Positions 34,534 to 45,439 of a DNA stretch of 64,000 bases are shown in pieces. The number at the start of each line of letters is the position of its first letter. Position 1 is the stretch's first letter. A program made the translations under genes and the position numbers. The DNA is from Setophaga petechia (Eukaryota; Chordata; Aves; Passeriformes; Parulidae), in contig JANCRA010000009.1 in the NCBI GenBank assembly GCA_024362935.1, positions 30,351,166 to 30,415,165 on the forward strand. Reading direction: 5' to 3'. A model generated the notes under the pieces. That model was given only the letters and a program-made list of their open reading frames with translations, was not told where the DNA came from and did no database searches.

Positions 34534-37081
34534 TGCGGAGGTCGGGCTTGATGGACCTAAGTGGACACCACCTGATTTTGCCGACCTTTTTGACAGCTGC
34601 GTACCCTCGCCCCGTGAGCATCAACCTCCAGCCCTGTTCCCGTTCGCCTAGCTCATTTCTAATTACAACCTGCGGGCCCTCCTCTAGCACTCTGGTGGCC
34701 CAGTGTTTTTGAATGGGACTGTTTGTTTCATCCCCCCTGGGGGACTGATTCAGTGCTAGCAAAGCGGTTGCTAGTTTGCGTGCATGATCTCCTGGGGGAA
34801 TGCAATTGGCAAAGCCCTCCGCTTTTGCCAACACCTCTAGCCTGGTTTTCAGGGTCTGATTTGCTCGTTCGACTATGGCCTGCCCGGTACTGTTATATGG
34901 GATACCTTGCACTAATGTGATGCCCCATTTTGAGGCGAATTCCTGCACTGGTTTGGAGGTGAAATTGGAACCGTTGTCAGTTTTGATCTGCTTGGGGATA
35001 CCAAGCCATGCCATGGCTGTCAGCCAGTGCTGAATTATGGCTTTAGAGTTAGTTTTGGGGTGCTGTGTGGCTATGATTGTTCCGCTGAAAGTGTCCACTG
35101 TCACTGCAAGCCATGCTCGGGGCTTCAGCAGTTGACACAAGGTGAAGTCCGACTGCCAGATCTCTGAAGGCTTGAGACCTCTTGGGTTAATCCCACTGGT
35201 CCACAGGGGTGACTTCTGGCAGTGAGGACAGGTAGCCACCACATCTCTAGCGTCCACTGTTGAGATCCCGCATCTCTTCGCCAGTGCTTTGGCTCCGATG
35301 TGGAGTGACTCGTGCAGTTGACGAGCTTCTTGCAACGTCCACATGCCTTTTGCTACGGTGTCCACTTTGTCGTTACCGGTCTGGAAGTAACCTTTGACTG
35401 GGTCGTGACTGTTGACGTGAATGACAGATACGGTGCCCTGTCGTGAGGAGAGCGCTTCTTCCAGCATCAGGGCTGCTGTAGATGTTGACACACCTGGTCC
35501 TGCCATGGCTAGGCAGAGCCTTGCCACGAATATAGAGTCCGTTACAATGTTGAGGTGTTCATCTTGGAAGAGTCCTCACGCCAAGACTACTGCTGCTGCT
35601 TCCAGTTGCTGCACTGACAGTGTGGGGTCACATGCTTTGACGCAATGCCATTGTTCTCCTGCCTGCCACACTGCTGTTGCGGTTGAAGTTGTGGAAGAAG
35701 TATCCGTGAAGACCGTTGGCCCTGGCTGCGGTCGGTGCTTGACCTTTGGCGGTATGTCTATGTCGACGATGGTCAGCAGCTGAGTCCAAGGTGGTTTGGC
35801 GGAATAGGAGATTTCTCCTCCGAAGTCGGTGAGAGCAAGGGCTAGGTGTTCTGAAATTGTGGTTGACTCCGTGGTCGGTTGCTTGCGGAAGGGAAGGTAG
35901 ATTCTCGTTGGCTCGGTTCCTAGGTGTCTCAAGGCGAGTCTCCTGCCTTTCCTGATGAGGTTGGCAATACATTCGATTCCTGGGGAGAATGCACGAGCGG
36001 GTCTTCCGAGGACCACCCATTGGATCGGTCGGGACTTTTTGGAAGGTCCTTGGGCCAGTGCTCCCACTCCCCCCTTCGGCGTGAAGTGGATGCATAGGTC
36101 CAGGGGCATGGCTGGGTTCCACCTGGCAAGCGTGCCAGTGGACATCTGCTGTTCGATGAAATCGAGGGAGCTCGTTGCTTGCGGTGTCAGCTCCTTGGGT
36201 TCCCAGGGGTGCTTTCCTTTCAGGAGGTCATATAGAGGGTCCATGACCTCGGGAGGGATTAGGATGATGTTGCGAACCCACTGCACCGATCCCACCAGGC
36301 ATTGCACATCATGGAGTGCCTTAATGTCTCGGTGGACCTTCACCTTGGGAGGAGTCATATATGAGTTTGTGATCCCCACTCCCAGAAAGGTCACGCAGGG
36401 TCCTCTCTTGATCTTTGCGCTTGCGATCTCGAAGCCGTTGGCCTGAAGGGTTTCCGTGATTGTAGACACCAGGTGATCTACCTCACTTGTCGTTGGGGCT
36501 GCGACTAAGGTGTCGTCCATGTATTGAATGATGGTTGCGGAGGGGTAGGAGTGTGGGACTGGCGTCAGCGCTCTGTCCACGGTGACCTGGCAGATAGTCG
36601 GGCTGTCTACTAGGCCTTGTGGCAATACTCTCCATTGGAAATGGAGGTTGGGCCGCTTGCTGTTTGGAAACACAACGGAAAAGGCGGATCGTTCCCTGTC
36701 TTCAGGGTGCAGGGGTATCGAGAAGAAACAGTCTTTGATGTCCAGCACTGCGCATGGTTGTCCTTTGGGGATGGCTGAATTCGCAGGTAGCAGTGTCTGA
36801 ACTGGACCCATGGGTCGGATTGTCTTGTTCACTTCTCTCAGGTCGTGGATGAGACGATAACCTTCTCCAGACCTTTTGGGAATTACGAACACAGGGGTGT
36901 TCCATGGGCTGATGGAGGGTTCTATTTGACCCTTTTGCAGTTCCCGGTTGACCAGTTCCAGCAAAGCTGCCACTCGATGCTCTGATAAAGGCCACTGCTC
37001 GATCCACACAGGGTCTGATGATTTCCAAGTCAATTTGATCGGCAGCTGAGGATGTACAGCAGTGGCTCTTATGATAAATTT
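34433..37081 (-). pseudogene. pol: Provirus C pol: RT, RNase H, integrase; a single in-frame stop
   Basis: A minus-strand frame entered by -1 frameshift at 37075-37081. RT contains VLDIKDCFFSIPL and YMDD (facing 36512-36523). RNase H has TDTSS, the glutamate in LEAAAVV and TDSIFV. TGA facing 35576-35578 interrupts RNase H between these last two, and the frame is otherwise open to 34433. Integrase has its zinc site (CPHC) and DD35E core: QSDFTL, TDNGSNF and VERANQ 35 residues on. The overall order and junction are alpharetrovirus-like. One nonsense codon in about 880 makes this the best preserved pol here. Confidence 0.92.
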
Positions 37082-37614
37082 GTAATCCTGACTCCTAGCA
37101 TAGCAAGGACGTCTCTCCTTATCAGGGGAGGAGAATTCTGCAAAATGTAGGGGTAAATTGCCACTGTCTGTTCTGGTCCCTTGTTTGTGTGAAGTGTTAT
37201 AGCCACCAGCTGGGTGCTTTTCCACGCCCGGGTTTGTTCCCCCACCCCATTCACTGGAGGGACTTCTTTAAATTGCCAATGTTTGGGCCAATGCGATTGG
37301 GGAAGAATCGTGCAGTCTGATCCCGTGTCTGCCCAGAACTGAAGCCCTATGACGTGGGGGTCCTGACCGCCATAAAGGCGGCATGTCCCCCACACCTTTA
37401 GGGGCTCCTGCCCTATTTTCATGGCCAGGGCCACCCAGGGGTCCCGCTCTGGGGCGTCCCCTGCTGACGCTGTGGCACTTGCACGGCTTGTGGTGATGGG
37501 GGGTGTGAAGGCACTGTTGGTGGTGCTGCACAGCCTTGCCATTGTATCGCTGGTGGGAGTGCGATACTGACTGCCTCCTGTGGGAGTATAGGGTATAAGG
37601 ATCCCCCGCCCCAC
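37069..37614 (-). CDS. pro: Provirus C pro: aspartic protease
   Basis: An uninterrupted minus-strand frame ending at TAA facing 37069-37071. The protease active site reads WADTGSDCTIL (D-T-G retained). A flap-like PPVNGVGEQT follows, then a C-terminal LIRRDVLAMLGVRITNL that matches the alpharetrovirus layout. IRRD replaces the usual LGRD, so dimer stability may be altered. It starts inside nucleocapsid in a frame that is -1 relative to it. Alpharetroviruses normally have gag and pro in one frame, so either an indel or a real second frameshift separates them. Confidence 0.85.
   Translation of the reverse strand: MGRGILIPYTPTGGSQYRTPTSDTMARLCSTTNSAFTPPITTSRASATASAGDAPERDPWVALAMKIGQEPLKVWGTCRLYGGQDPHVIGLQFWADTGSDCTILPQSHWPKHWQFKEVPPVNGVGEQTRAWKSTQLVAITLHTNKGPEQTVAIYPYILQNSPPLIRRDVLAMLGVRITNLS
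37075..37081 (-). promoter_or_regulatory. Pro-pol frameshift heptamer AAATTTA of provirus C
   Basis: On the minus strand the pro frame reads A AAT TTA and stops two codons later at TAA (37069-37071). AAATTTA is the same heptamer used at the gag-pol junction of avian alpharetroviruses. A -1 slip leads into the open pol frame. Very likely the real site. Confidence 0.85.
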
Positions 37615-39775
37615 TGAGGGTTGGCATAGGTGGGCCGTCTCACATTCGCAGCGGGAGGAGGCTGCATATGGCCCATGTGCCCCCTCCCTCTCCCGTTTCC
37701 CCGGGGCCTGCAGTCTCTAGCGAGGTGACCTCTCTTCCCGCAGTTCCAGCAATTCCCTCTCAGGTGTTGTTGGAACGAGGGTGCTGGCAGGGTAAGCTGT
37801 GCCGGTTGGGGATTTAAAGCAAGCCATCGCACTGGTTAGGGTGTGAATGGCTGCTTGAATTGGCGTCAGTTGTTCTTCCCTGACAACATGCTTAATCATG
37901 TCAGCCAAGCTGGCTCCGGCCGGTAGGGAGCGCAATATATCTTTGGTGACGGTATTAGACTGCTGCCGCAGGCAGTCAGCCACCACAGGACCCTTTGCCG
38001 GGGCAGGTAGGGTAGAGGAGTCTACCACAGCTTGGAGGAGGTCCACAAACTGCGTAAAGCCTTCACTCTTCCCCTGCTTTATAGTTGACCATGGTGTCGG
38101 CTTGGCCACCACCCTAGAGGTGGCGCATATAGCCTCCCTGGCCGCCCGGGAAGTCGCCCGGACTTCTTCAACCCGGAGCTGCGTGGCTTGTAGCAGTGGC
38201 GTGGCCACCTCGTCATGTTTCCCCAGCAGTCTGGATAAGCTAGACCCATGAAGTGGCTGCCCCTCCCCCGCCTCCTGAGCCAGGGCGGTTGCACAATTAT
38301 CTGCCCACTCCTGCTTGAACACAATCAATCCCGCTCCGTCAAAAAGCATGTGGCTTATTTGCACAATATCAAAAGAAAGTAAATCGTCATTGCTAAAAAG
38401 ACCGTCCACGAGAGTGGAAACTACCCCTGAGTGGATCCCTTTTTCTGAAATAGCTTTGCTACCGCCTCAATATCCTTAGGATTCACCGGGCTATATACTC
38501 TTTTTTGGTTCCCCTGGGGTCCCGTAATTCTCACCGGGAAAGCATGCACAGCCGCAGTGGGCGCCCAGTCTGCACAGGCTATCTTTATTTTACCCCAGTT
38601 GGTGAGTTTGTGCGGCTGGTTCCTGACCTTGTTTAAAGATTTACTCGGTTTCGCCTGAAACCGCATTAATTCTGTACTCTCTGTTTCCGAGTCGCCGCTA
38701 GACTCGGTAAGCTCTGCAGAGCGGTCTGAGGAGCTGTCGCTCCATTCAGAACCAGAAGTCGACTGCTGATGGACTTCCGGTCCCCCCTGCCGTTTTGTTC
38801 GGCTCCGGCCCTGCTCCTCCCCTCGGGGGCGGTGCCGCTCCCGCCCCCTGGGCTTGCCCTGCCCCCCATAGAAAGGGACCTCTCCCTTATATGGTGGTGG
38901 TGGTGGGCGTGGTTCCCAAGCGAGTATCCGCCCTCCGTCGCTCCCCTGCGCGTGAGTGTCTGCGGGTGCCCGCAGCTCCTGACCGAGCATGCACCCAGCG
39001 CCGGTTTCCTGCGCATGCGCGTCCGCGGCTGCCTGCGCCTTCAGGCTTTTCCAGCCACGGACTCGCGGGCCCCGCCCCTCCCCTGGCTCGCCCGCGCCAT
39101 GTTTAAGCGGCGCAGGTGGCGCCGCCGCCACCTGCGCGTCCGCGCTGGCCGCCGTTTTGGCGCTCCGGGCCGCCACCCGTCAACCCGCCCCAAAAGGACT
39201 GCGCGCGTATCTCTGCCGCCTGTGTTGGATCGGCGATCGGCGGGGGAAGGACGGACAGGGAAGCCACAGGTTTTTCGGGAGATTCCGTGGGGGGATTTGG
39301 ACCCAACTGGTCCTTTCGGGGGAGTTGGGGGGTCCCGCGAAGGGGTCGGGGGGTCCCCTGGGGGCTCTGAACTCGGGCTTGGGGAGGGATGGGTCGCGCC
39401 CGGTCCCCGCACATCCCCGCTTTCGATCAGATTGTTTTCAGAGGGGGTCTGCGTTGTTGCACCCACCCCCAGTTTCGGCATAGCTAATAAATGTATGTGC
39501 GCGGCATTCCACGCCTCCTGTTCTTCTAACGCCTTGCATAGGGCCTCCTCCACCTTCCCCCACGCTTTTAGGCTTTTACCACTACCTGTGATCTTTGTAT
39601 CTTCTGCCAAAACGGCAGTGCACCTCTGCCATACCTCCGAATGCAATATATCCACGGGGCATTCAATTGCCCCTAGCTCTAGGATCCTTGCTAGAGCAAG
39701 GGTAAAATTCCTGAGCTCACATTTAATTCCCCATTGCATGCATACCGAACTCACGACCCTCACTATCGCTTTCAT
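37419..39775 (-). pseudogene. gag: Provirus C gag: matrix, PPPPPY late domain, capsid, nucleocapsid; frameshifted
   Basis: ATG facing 39773-39775 opens matrix (MKAIVRVVSSVC, later KSLKAWGKVEEAL), alpharetrovirus-like, running to 39041. The reading then moves to another frame (39176-38421) with a P-P-P-P-P-Y late domain, which recruits Nedd4-type ligases for budding, and the start of capsid. It shifts again near 38440 at a run of A to the main capsid frame (38409-37717) with the homology region IKQGKSEGFTQFVDLL. A last frame (37832-37419) holds one zinc knuckle, CWNCGKRGHLARDC. At least three frame changes, so no full Gag. The middle part is GC- and proline-rich. Confidence 0.9.
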
Positions 39776-39882
39776 GCGATTTGTGGGTCTCGGGGCGTCC
39801 CCCTCTGCCGTAGTCGGTCCAGCTGCTGCAGCCGCTGTCTTTGTCCAGGAGTATTCCCGTCACCCGAGCTGTTTTTTCCTTT

Positions 39883-39900
39883 CTGAGGGTTTCGGCACCA
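39883..39900 (-). other. Provirus C primer binding site, tRNA-Phe type
   Basis: On the minus strand, three bases after the 5' LTR, TGGTGCCGAAACCC matches the 3' end of tRNA-Phe over 14 bases; the remaining four (TCAG) do not. This differs from the tRNA-Trp primer of exogenous avian alpharetroviruses. Confidence 0.72.
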
Positions 39901-39903
39901 CTT

Positions 39904-40267
39904 TGTTGCCTTCTGCTGGAAGGCAGGCGACCTGGTTCCAAAGGGCAGCACGGCGACCCCAACCCTCTTGGGTCGCTCGGGCAAGTAACAACGCTGACAC
40001 CAGTATGGTGGACGGTTAAAGGCATTTATTATCTCATCTCAAGGGGTTATATAGATTAGGGGGTCTTCTACGTCAGAAGGGGGTCTGGCAGTACCTTCTG
40101 GGGTTAGTAAAGGAGTGGAAAGTTACTGGCATTTCTATGTTAGGGGGGCTACATGTTTGGCTACATTCCGAGGGTGATCATTATCTCTGGGGAAGAGGGG
40201 GAGAGGGATTCTGTAACTTTCCGTAACATCCCGAGATCTTCCGAAACGCCTGTCCCTACCTACTACA
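39904..40267 (-). repeat. Provirus C 5' LTR with promoter
   Basis: 364 bases, TGTAGTAGG to GGCAACA on the minus strand. TATATAA faces 40047-40053 and AATAAA faces 40025-40030. Near identical to the 3' LTR. It would drive minus-strand transcription of C through gag. Confidence 0.94.
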
Positions 40268-40273
40268 TCCTTC

Positions 40274-40571
40274 TAATCCTAACAGCGCCTTCAAAGCGGG
40301 AAGAAGTTAGTTTCTTCTGATAAGAAGGCAGTTAATTTCCTTTCTCAGAAAGATTTAAGTGTCCTGTGGCTTGTATCTCACTGCAAGGACTTTCTGTTTA
40401 ACAAAGCATCTTACATAGCATAGTTTCTATTTTAACAATTTTTATGACTTAAAACTATATTTAACACAGTACTTAAGAGAATTGGTACAGCATTACTTCC
40501 TAACACAACACATATAGTATACATTTTGGTATTTGCGAAAAGCCAATCATAAAATACATGCATTTTTCACA
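40274..40571. repeat. Solo LTR D, right part
   Basis: Continues D after the TCCTTC duplication (40268-40273) and ends GCATTTTTCACA, the inverted complement of D's start. The following base resumes provirus B's interrupted reading frame. Confidence 0.7.
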
Positions 40572-40730
40572 GTACCCATAACACAGCATTCCGTGGTAGG
40601 GCCAATAAGCAGCGATCCTGACAAAGAACTAGATCAGTGCTTGAGCAGATTACAAGAGTTAAAACTACAACGATTAAAGACAGTAAAAGCTAAAAGGAAT
40701 AAGAGGAGAAAGAGGCGTGAAGAAAAGTGA
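40572..40730 (+). pseudogene. Provirus B unrecognised frame, basic C-terminal part
   Basis: In the same frame as 31167-31665, once D and C are set aside, a further 50 or so codons are open to TGA 40728-40730. This part has a leucine-spaced helix (LSRLQELKLQRLK) and ends in an arginine- and lysine-rich tail (AKRNKRRKRREEK). The tail resembles nuclear localisation or RNA-binding arginine-rich motifs, as in retroviral regulatory proteins. The stop overlaps the env start region as GTGA, suggesting a genuine gene placed directly before env. Family unknown. Confidence 0.5.
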
Positions 40731-41756
40731 AGTTTAACTGTGTTGTATTGCTTAGTGTTATAATAGCCAGCGTAGCAGAAATTACACGCTTTAATCAGCC
40801 AAGAGATAACATCTGGGTAACATTAGCAAATCAAACTAATCAATCATCGCTTTGCCTCAGTTTAGGAAGAGTTACTAATCCTTTTCAAACTTGTCTTATA
40901 GGTTTACCTGTTTAGTTCCCAGGGGAATTTTGTGGTTTTGGGAACAGTGGCAGTTTATATAAAAACTTGTCTTTTTCGGCCCGTTGCCAACAACAAAAGC
41001 AGCTGCAAGCGAAATGGATGCCAGCGGTGTGAGTTCATATTGTCCTTGAACACCACTGCGCTCTCCCCCAGAGGAGTTAGATCTCTTTGGGAGTGCAAAT
41101 GCCACCCTTACAAACAATCGGCAGGAGAGCTGGTTTAGCTTTGAACCCTTAAATGCCCGAGATTTAAATAAGAATAGAGTAAAATGGGGCTAACTTAGCT
41201 CTGGAATGACATACCAGCAAGACCACAGGGGGGGGCGTGTTATTTGAGAAAACTATCACTGTTCCATCCTAACGTATCTTTGCTAATGCAATGGAGTAAA
41301 AACACAAGCAATAGTTAAACATAGGGGAACCTAGGTTTCGGACTAAGCTGCATCAGGTGGTAGTAGCAACTATTTTACCTGGAGGCGCGGCAGATAAGGC
41401 AAGGAACTTAGCAAAACAGCTGGGGTGCTGGGTTAAAGATGAACTGAATAAGACATTACAGATTTTAGATATGCTTACTACAGATGTGTAAAGTGTTTAT
41501 CACGCAATGCTTTAGAATAGACCTGCTATAGATTTTTTGCTTTTAGCGCAGGGGCATAGATGTAAAGAATTTGAAGATATGTGTTGCATAACTTAAAAAG
41601 CTTAAGCTTAGATCCACAGTTAAAGAGCCTTGTAGTACATGCAATATTTTAAGCGTAGTTTTAATGCTTTTACTTGTTTTGCCTTGTATTTTTAGCTGCA
41701 TTCAAAATATAGTCAGTCGCTTGATATGAAAAGATGTGGCAAACAAAACTTATTGC
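40727..41756 (+). pseudogene. env: Provirus B env, alpharetrovirus-like, heavily decayed
   Basis: The N-terminus reads as a signal peptide (FNCVVLLSVIIASVA) and SU start (NIWVTLANQTNQSSLCLSL). It matches the same region of provirus A env and stops at TAG 40913-40915. Further pieces follow in several frames with many stops. TM is recognisable from DFLLLAQGHRCKEFEDMCC (about 41533-41588), which keeps the full C-x6-CC loop that provirus A lacks. The start codon position is now GTG. Clearly dead. Confidence 0.82.
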
Positions 41757-41758
41757 TC

Positions 41759-41776
41759 AAAAAGAAACTGGGGAAA
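41759..41776 (+). other. Provirus B polypurine tract
   Basis: AAAAAGAAACTGGGGAAA directly precedes the 3' LTR start TGTGGACAG. It is mostly purine with two pyrimidines, and supports the LTR boundary and the plus orientation. Confidence 0.8.
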
Positions 41777-42103
41777 TGTGGACAGTTTTTTATTGAGACA
41801 TAGTTGATGGGAAAAGAGACGTGAGAAAATACATCTGAGAAAGCAACAGCTGCCTAATTCAAGGACACATTTTCCTTGAGCAAGAAGTTGTTCAAGAAAA
41901 TATGTGATAACAGTAGGTAAAAAAGAAGCCACAAACATTCTGAGAAAGGTGGGACTGACTTTTTATAGCTGACCAATAGTGAGCTCTGGTTTTGCAATAT
42001 GTATGAGCCTTCTTACTGTGATTATAAAAGTGTGCCTATTAATCAATAAAGCTGAGACTTGTCGAGCATCATCGGATGAGCACGTCTCCCGTCTACCTCG
42101 TCA
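41777..42103 (+). repeat. Provirus B 3' LTR
   Basis: Same layout as the 5' LTR: TATAAAAG at 42023-42030 and AATAAA at 42045-42050. About 10 substitutions separate the two, counted by eye. It ends TCGTCA, followed by the TTATCT duplication. Confidence 0.92.
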
Positions 42104-42109
42104 TTATCT

Positions 42110-45100
42110 CAATATTTAACTTAATTATTAAAAAAAATTATTCTTGCAATAAAGATGGCAATGATTCAGGTCTTGGGTTTGGGGGTTTTTTTCAGATTCT
42201 TTGTTATGTGTTTCCTGTAAACCATAACAATTATCTTTGCATTTGTGTTTCATATTTGCAGATTTTAATATTCTCCCAAAACTCAAGAAAAATGGAAACT
42301 GACAGCAGCATGTCCGGGAGAAACAGCTTGCTATGTTAGTAATTAGTTTATTTTGGTCAGGTACAATGGTCTGCAAAACTAAATGCAAATTGCATTTAAT
42401 CTAGTTCATAGTTTTTAAAACAGTGAAACTAAGAGTATCAATTTTAGGATCATAAGGCATGATTTTATGTTCAAAATAAAATGTTAGGATTGTTATATGT
42501 CACTAAAAATAAAACCTCTTAATTTTGCATTGTGTGAAGAGGCTTTTTGCAAAACACCATGGTAAGGGTGGATGTTTAGTTTTTGTGATCGGGGACCATT
42601 TATGCATTTTTAGCAATTATTTTCAGCACTGATTTTTTTATCTGCTTGTATGGAGATTGTGGTAGTTTACACTCTCGATGTTTCCTTTCCACCTTTCATC
42701 AGACTCCAGAGAAGCAGTTCAGTGGCCCTATGTTCCCAGTCAGAAGATGAACAGATACTAAGAGTAGTATTATTACATTACTTAGTTTAACATGTCCAGT
42801 ATTCACAGAAAAAATTATACAATCTCCCTGTAGACAATCTTATCTTGTGGCAGGGGAAGTATTAAAAGTTGACACAATGGTATCGTGACCATATAGTTTC
42901 ATGTATTCTGGTTTTTTATCTGAACCTCCTTTTTCTTAATGATTTTAGTCATCCATCTGCTGCATTTCCGTGCAAGTACAGCTGTTCAACACACATGTTC
43001 TTTGGTTCATGTGTAACACATATGAAATTGGATTCATTGTTTTTGTTGTGTGGATTTGCATTTTGTTCTGTGAGGTCTGAGAGGTGGGTTTGCTGAGGGA
43101 AAGCTACAGGCAGTGTGATGTAAATGGGTCTTATAAAGTCATACTGAAAAAAAAAAATTACATATATGCCAAATGGCAAGTTCCTTGAAATTTAAGCACA
43201 TGAATAGTTTTTCCTACAACGCGAATAATGTCTGGTCTTCCATGAGAGAAAAAAAAAGAAGATAGACTCCAGATTACTCGCTAAATTCTGCTTTTTAGCA
43301 TAGAATATTGCTCAGATGCCAAGCCTGCTAACTGTGCCCTACCTTCAGCATTTGGCTGAAAACACTGATGAGTACTGTTAGAACAAAGTTTCATGCCAGG
43401 CAAGCCAGCAGCAACTTCAGTAAAAAGAAACTTAAGAGTGGGACAAATGACAAGAAATGCTAACACTGTTTCAGTCTCCATTTCAGAGCCATATGGTTCT
43501 CTAGGAATTGTAACAAAGACACTATGACTTTATTGCAAGCCAAGCACTGTGATGAAAGCAATAATAACTTCAAGAATTTTTTTTTTAATAAGATGAAAAC
43601 TCATTTTGTAAAAAAGGAACTTCACATACTTGATAATGTGAGGGGAAAGCCTATCACTTGGATAGAATTAGGAATACTTTCTATTGGACTTTACAATGGT
43701 TTTAATTTTTGCATTTATAATGAGTTAAGTAAGAGGAAATTCGGATTGGATTTTCTGAGTTGCACTGCTAGAGACTTATGACAAAGCCAGACTTTCAGGA
43801 ACGCATTTGAAGGAAGTGTATTCCATTGGATCTGTAGGACTTCCATGGTCTGAAAGAAACATTGGTATTTGTGCAGTAAATGGGGGTGTTGGCTCTTCCC
43901 TGATCCAGCAGGGACTCTACCTACAGATCCCATTCTGAGAGATTCCGTGCTTATCTGTGAGAGCAGGATAAACTGGCCTGGACAGCACGGGAAGATGAAC
44001 TTACCCTCCTTGTTTAAAATTAATTTCCTGGTCAAAGAGTGCATGGAAACGGCATTATTTACTCAGTGCAGAAGAATAGTGGGGTAACTAGCAGGTTTAA
44101 GGGTCTGTACTTACTTTTTATTCTGTGTCTTACAGTGGCAGACAAAAAGACAGGGAAACATTAAGCTCTGACACACTTTTACAACAACAGAATTTGTTGC
44201 AAATGCATTCTGCTTATACCTGATGCATTTCTGAATGATTTGCCTGTGAAACTTGTCTGGGTATCTGACAGTTTGCACTTGTATGTTCATGTGTTAGATG
44301 GAAATAAAGTTTGAGGTGGAGAGTCCTACTTGTATATTATTCATGGCTGCTAAACCAACAAACAAAGCTGGTGTGTTGCCAGTTTGTGGCATTGTTCTCT
44401 CCTAGTCTTAAATTCTCACTTATGCAGATTACTCCCAGCAATTAAAAACTGACTCACTCTTTGAATTCTTTTGCTTTTCAAAGTTTGCTTTTGGATTGCT
44501 GAGGTTTTAATCAGATTTGTCCTTGTTTTTTGGCATTACTAATCTGTTTTTTCCTATGTGTGGACAATTAGAAAGATCTTACCATCCACAAGAATTTCAT
44601 AACACATTTCTGCGATGCTTTTTATAACATTATACTGGAGGCTTTTTGTCTTTTTCTACATTCAAAGTTTTTAAATGCTCCCTTCTAGATAGATTTTCTA
44701 AGAGATCTCTTTATAAGTCTTTATTTTAATTTGAATTAACTTTGTCAAAATTGAGCTGTTTAAATTGGTATTTTCCATGTTGCTCTTAGGCTGAAAGTCT
44801 TGTTTTAATGTTTCAGATTAAATGGTACAGATGTTTCCAAAAACAAGATTAGGGATAACTGCATTGTTTTAGTCTATTGCTGATCTTTTTTTCATAAGTC
44901 CATGAGGAATTTTTGGAGGTTTTTGTTCTCTGGAACAAAGATTTGAAGCATTAGAATAGAGGAAAGCCATGAGGAAGAGGTGCAAAAAGAGATGGAAACA
45001 ATCCCTAGGGGATCGAACAGTCTCTCTAAACAATAACCTCCTCCTGAAAGTTGCTTTGGACCTGTGTGTCCCAAGTGTTTCTTTCCCTTGCTGCTCTCAG

Positions 45101-45439
45101 CAGTTAGTTCTGGACATTTTGGAAAATAATTATTAGTCTCTTCTGGTGCATATTGATGCCACTTGGGCAGTCTTCATTACGGTATTTCCTGAGGGGGGTT
45201 TTTTTAAGCTTTGGATTGTAACTAACTTGATATCAACTTTTTAGATTTTGTATAAGTCTGCATGGAGTTTGTATCATGCGGGTATTTCAAAGGCAGTTAA
45301 AGCAAAGGTGAAGAGACAAATGCACTTCCACAGAGAGCTCCTATTTTAGTGTAAGGACTGATGCAACATATGAAAAATAGTAGTACAGAAGGTGACAAGG
45401 GAAATACAAAGGCTAAACAAAAGGTGTATATAAAGTAAC
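42110..45439. other. Intergenic, no gene seen
   Basis: AT-rich unique-looking DNA. Only short open frames without resemblance to known proteins. No recognised repeat family. Confidence 0.58.

Larger units (their letters stand above)
31983..40267 (-). mobile_element. Provirus C: young recombinant ERV (alpharetroviral gag-pro-pol, gamma-type env)
   Basis: An 8285-base provirus on the minus strand with 364-base LTRs (5' LTR 39904-40267, 3' LTR 31983-32346) and an exact TCCTTC target duplication (31977-31982 and 40268-40273). Complete order on the minus strand: LTR, primer site, gag, pro, pol, env, polypurine tract, LTR. The LTRs differ at about 3 sites, so insertion is recent relative to B. Pol has one stop. 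Gag and env have several frameshifts. Gag, pro and pol resemble avian alpharetroviruses, while env has gammaretrovirus hallmarks. Confidence 0.95.
28973..42103 (+). mobile_element. Provirus B: old, internally deleted class II ERV, host of the nested insertions
   Basis: Two 327-base LTRs (28973-29299 and 41777-42103) are flanked by an exact TTATCT duplication (28967-28972 and 42104-42109). Internal order: primer binding site, gag (matrix and capsid), dUTPase-like leader, RT connection remnant, an unrecognised frame, env, polypurine tract. Nucleocapsid, protease, polymerase palm, RNase H and integrase are missing. The unrecognised frame is split by LTR D, and D is split by provirus C. The two LTRs differ at about 10 of 327 sites, indicating considerable age relative to C. 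Without D and C the provirus would be only about 4.2 kb. Confidence 0.93.

Noticed and set aside
38769..40019. 416-codon plus-strand open frame
   Set aside because: It is antisense to provirus C gag, leader and LTR in GC-rich DNA, has no family resemblance, and crosses the primer site and LTR boundary. The minus-strand gag motifs explain the region.
29281..42090. CRISPR-like or bacterial defence array suggested by repeated blocks
   Set aside because: The repeats are LTR pairs with TG...CA ends and target duplications, not short repeats with spacers.
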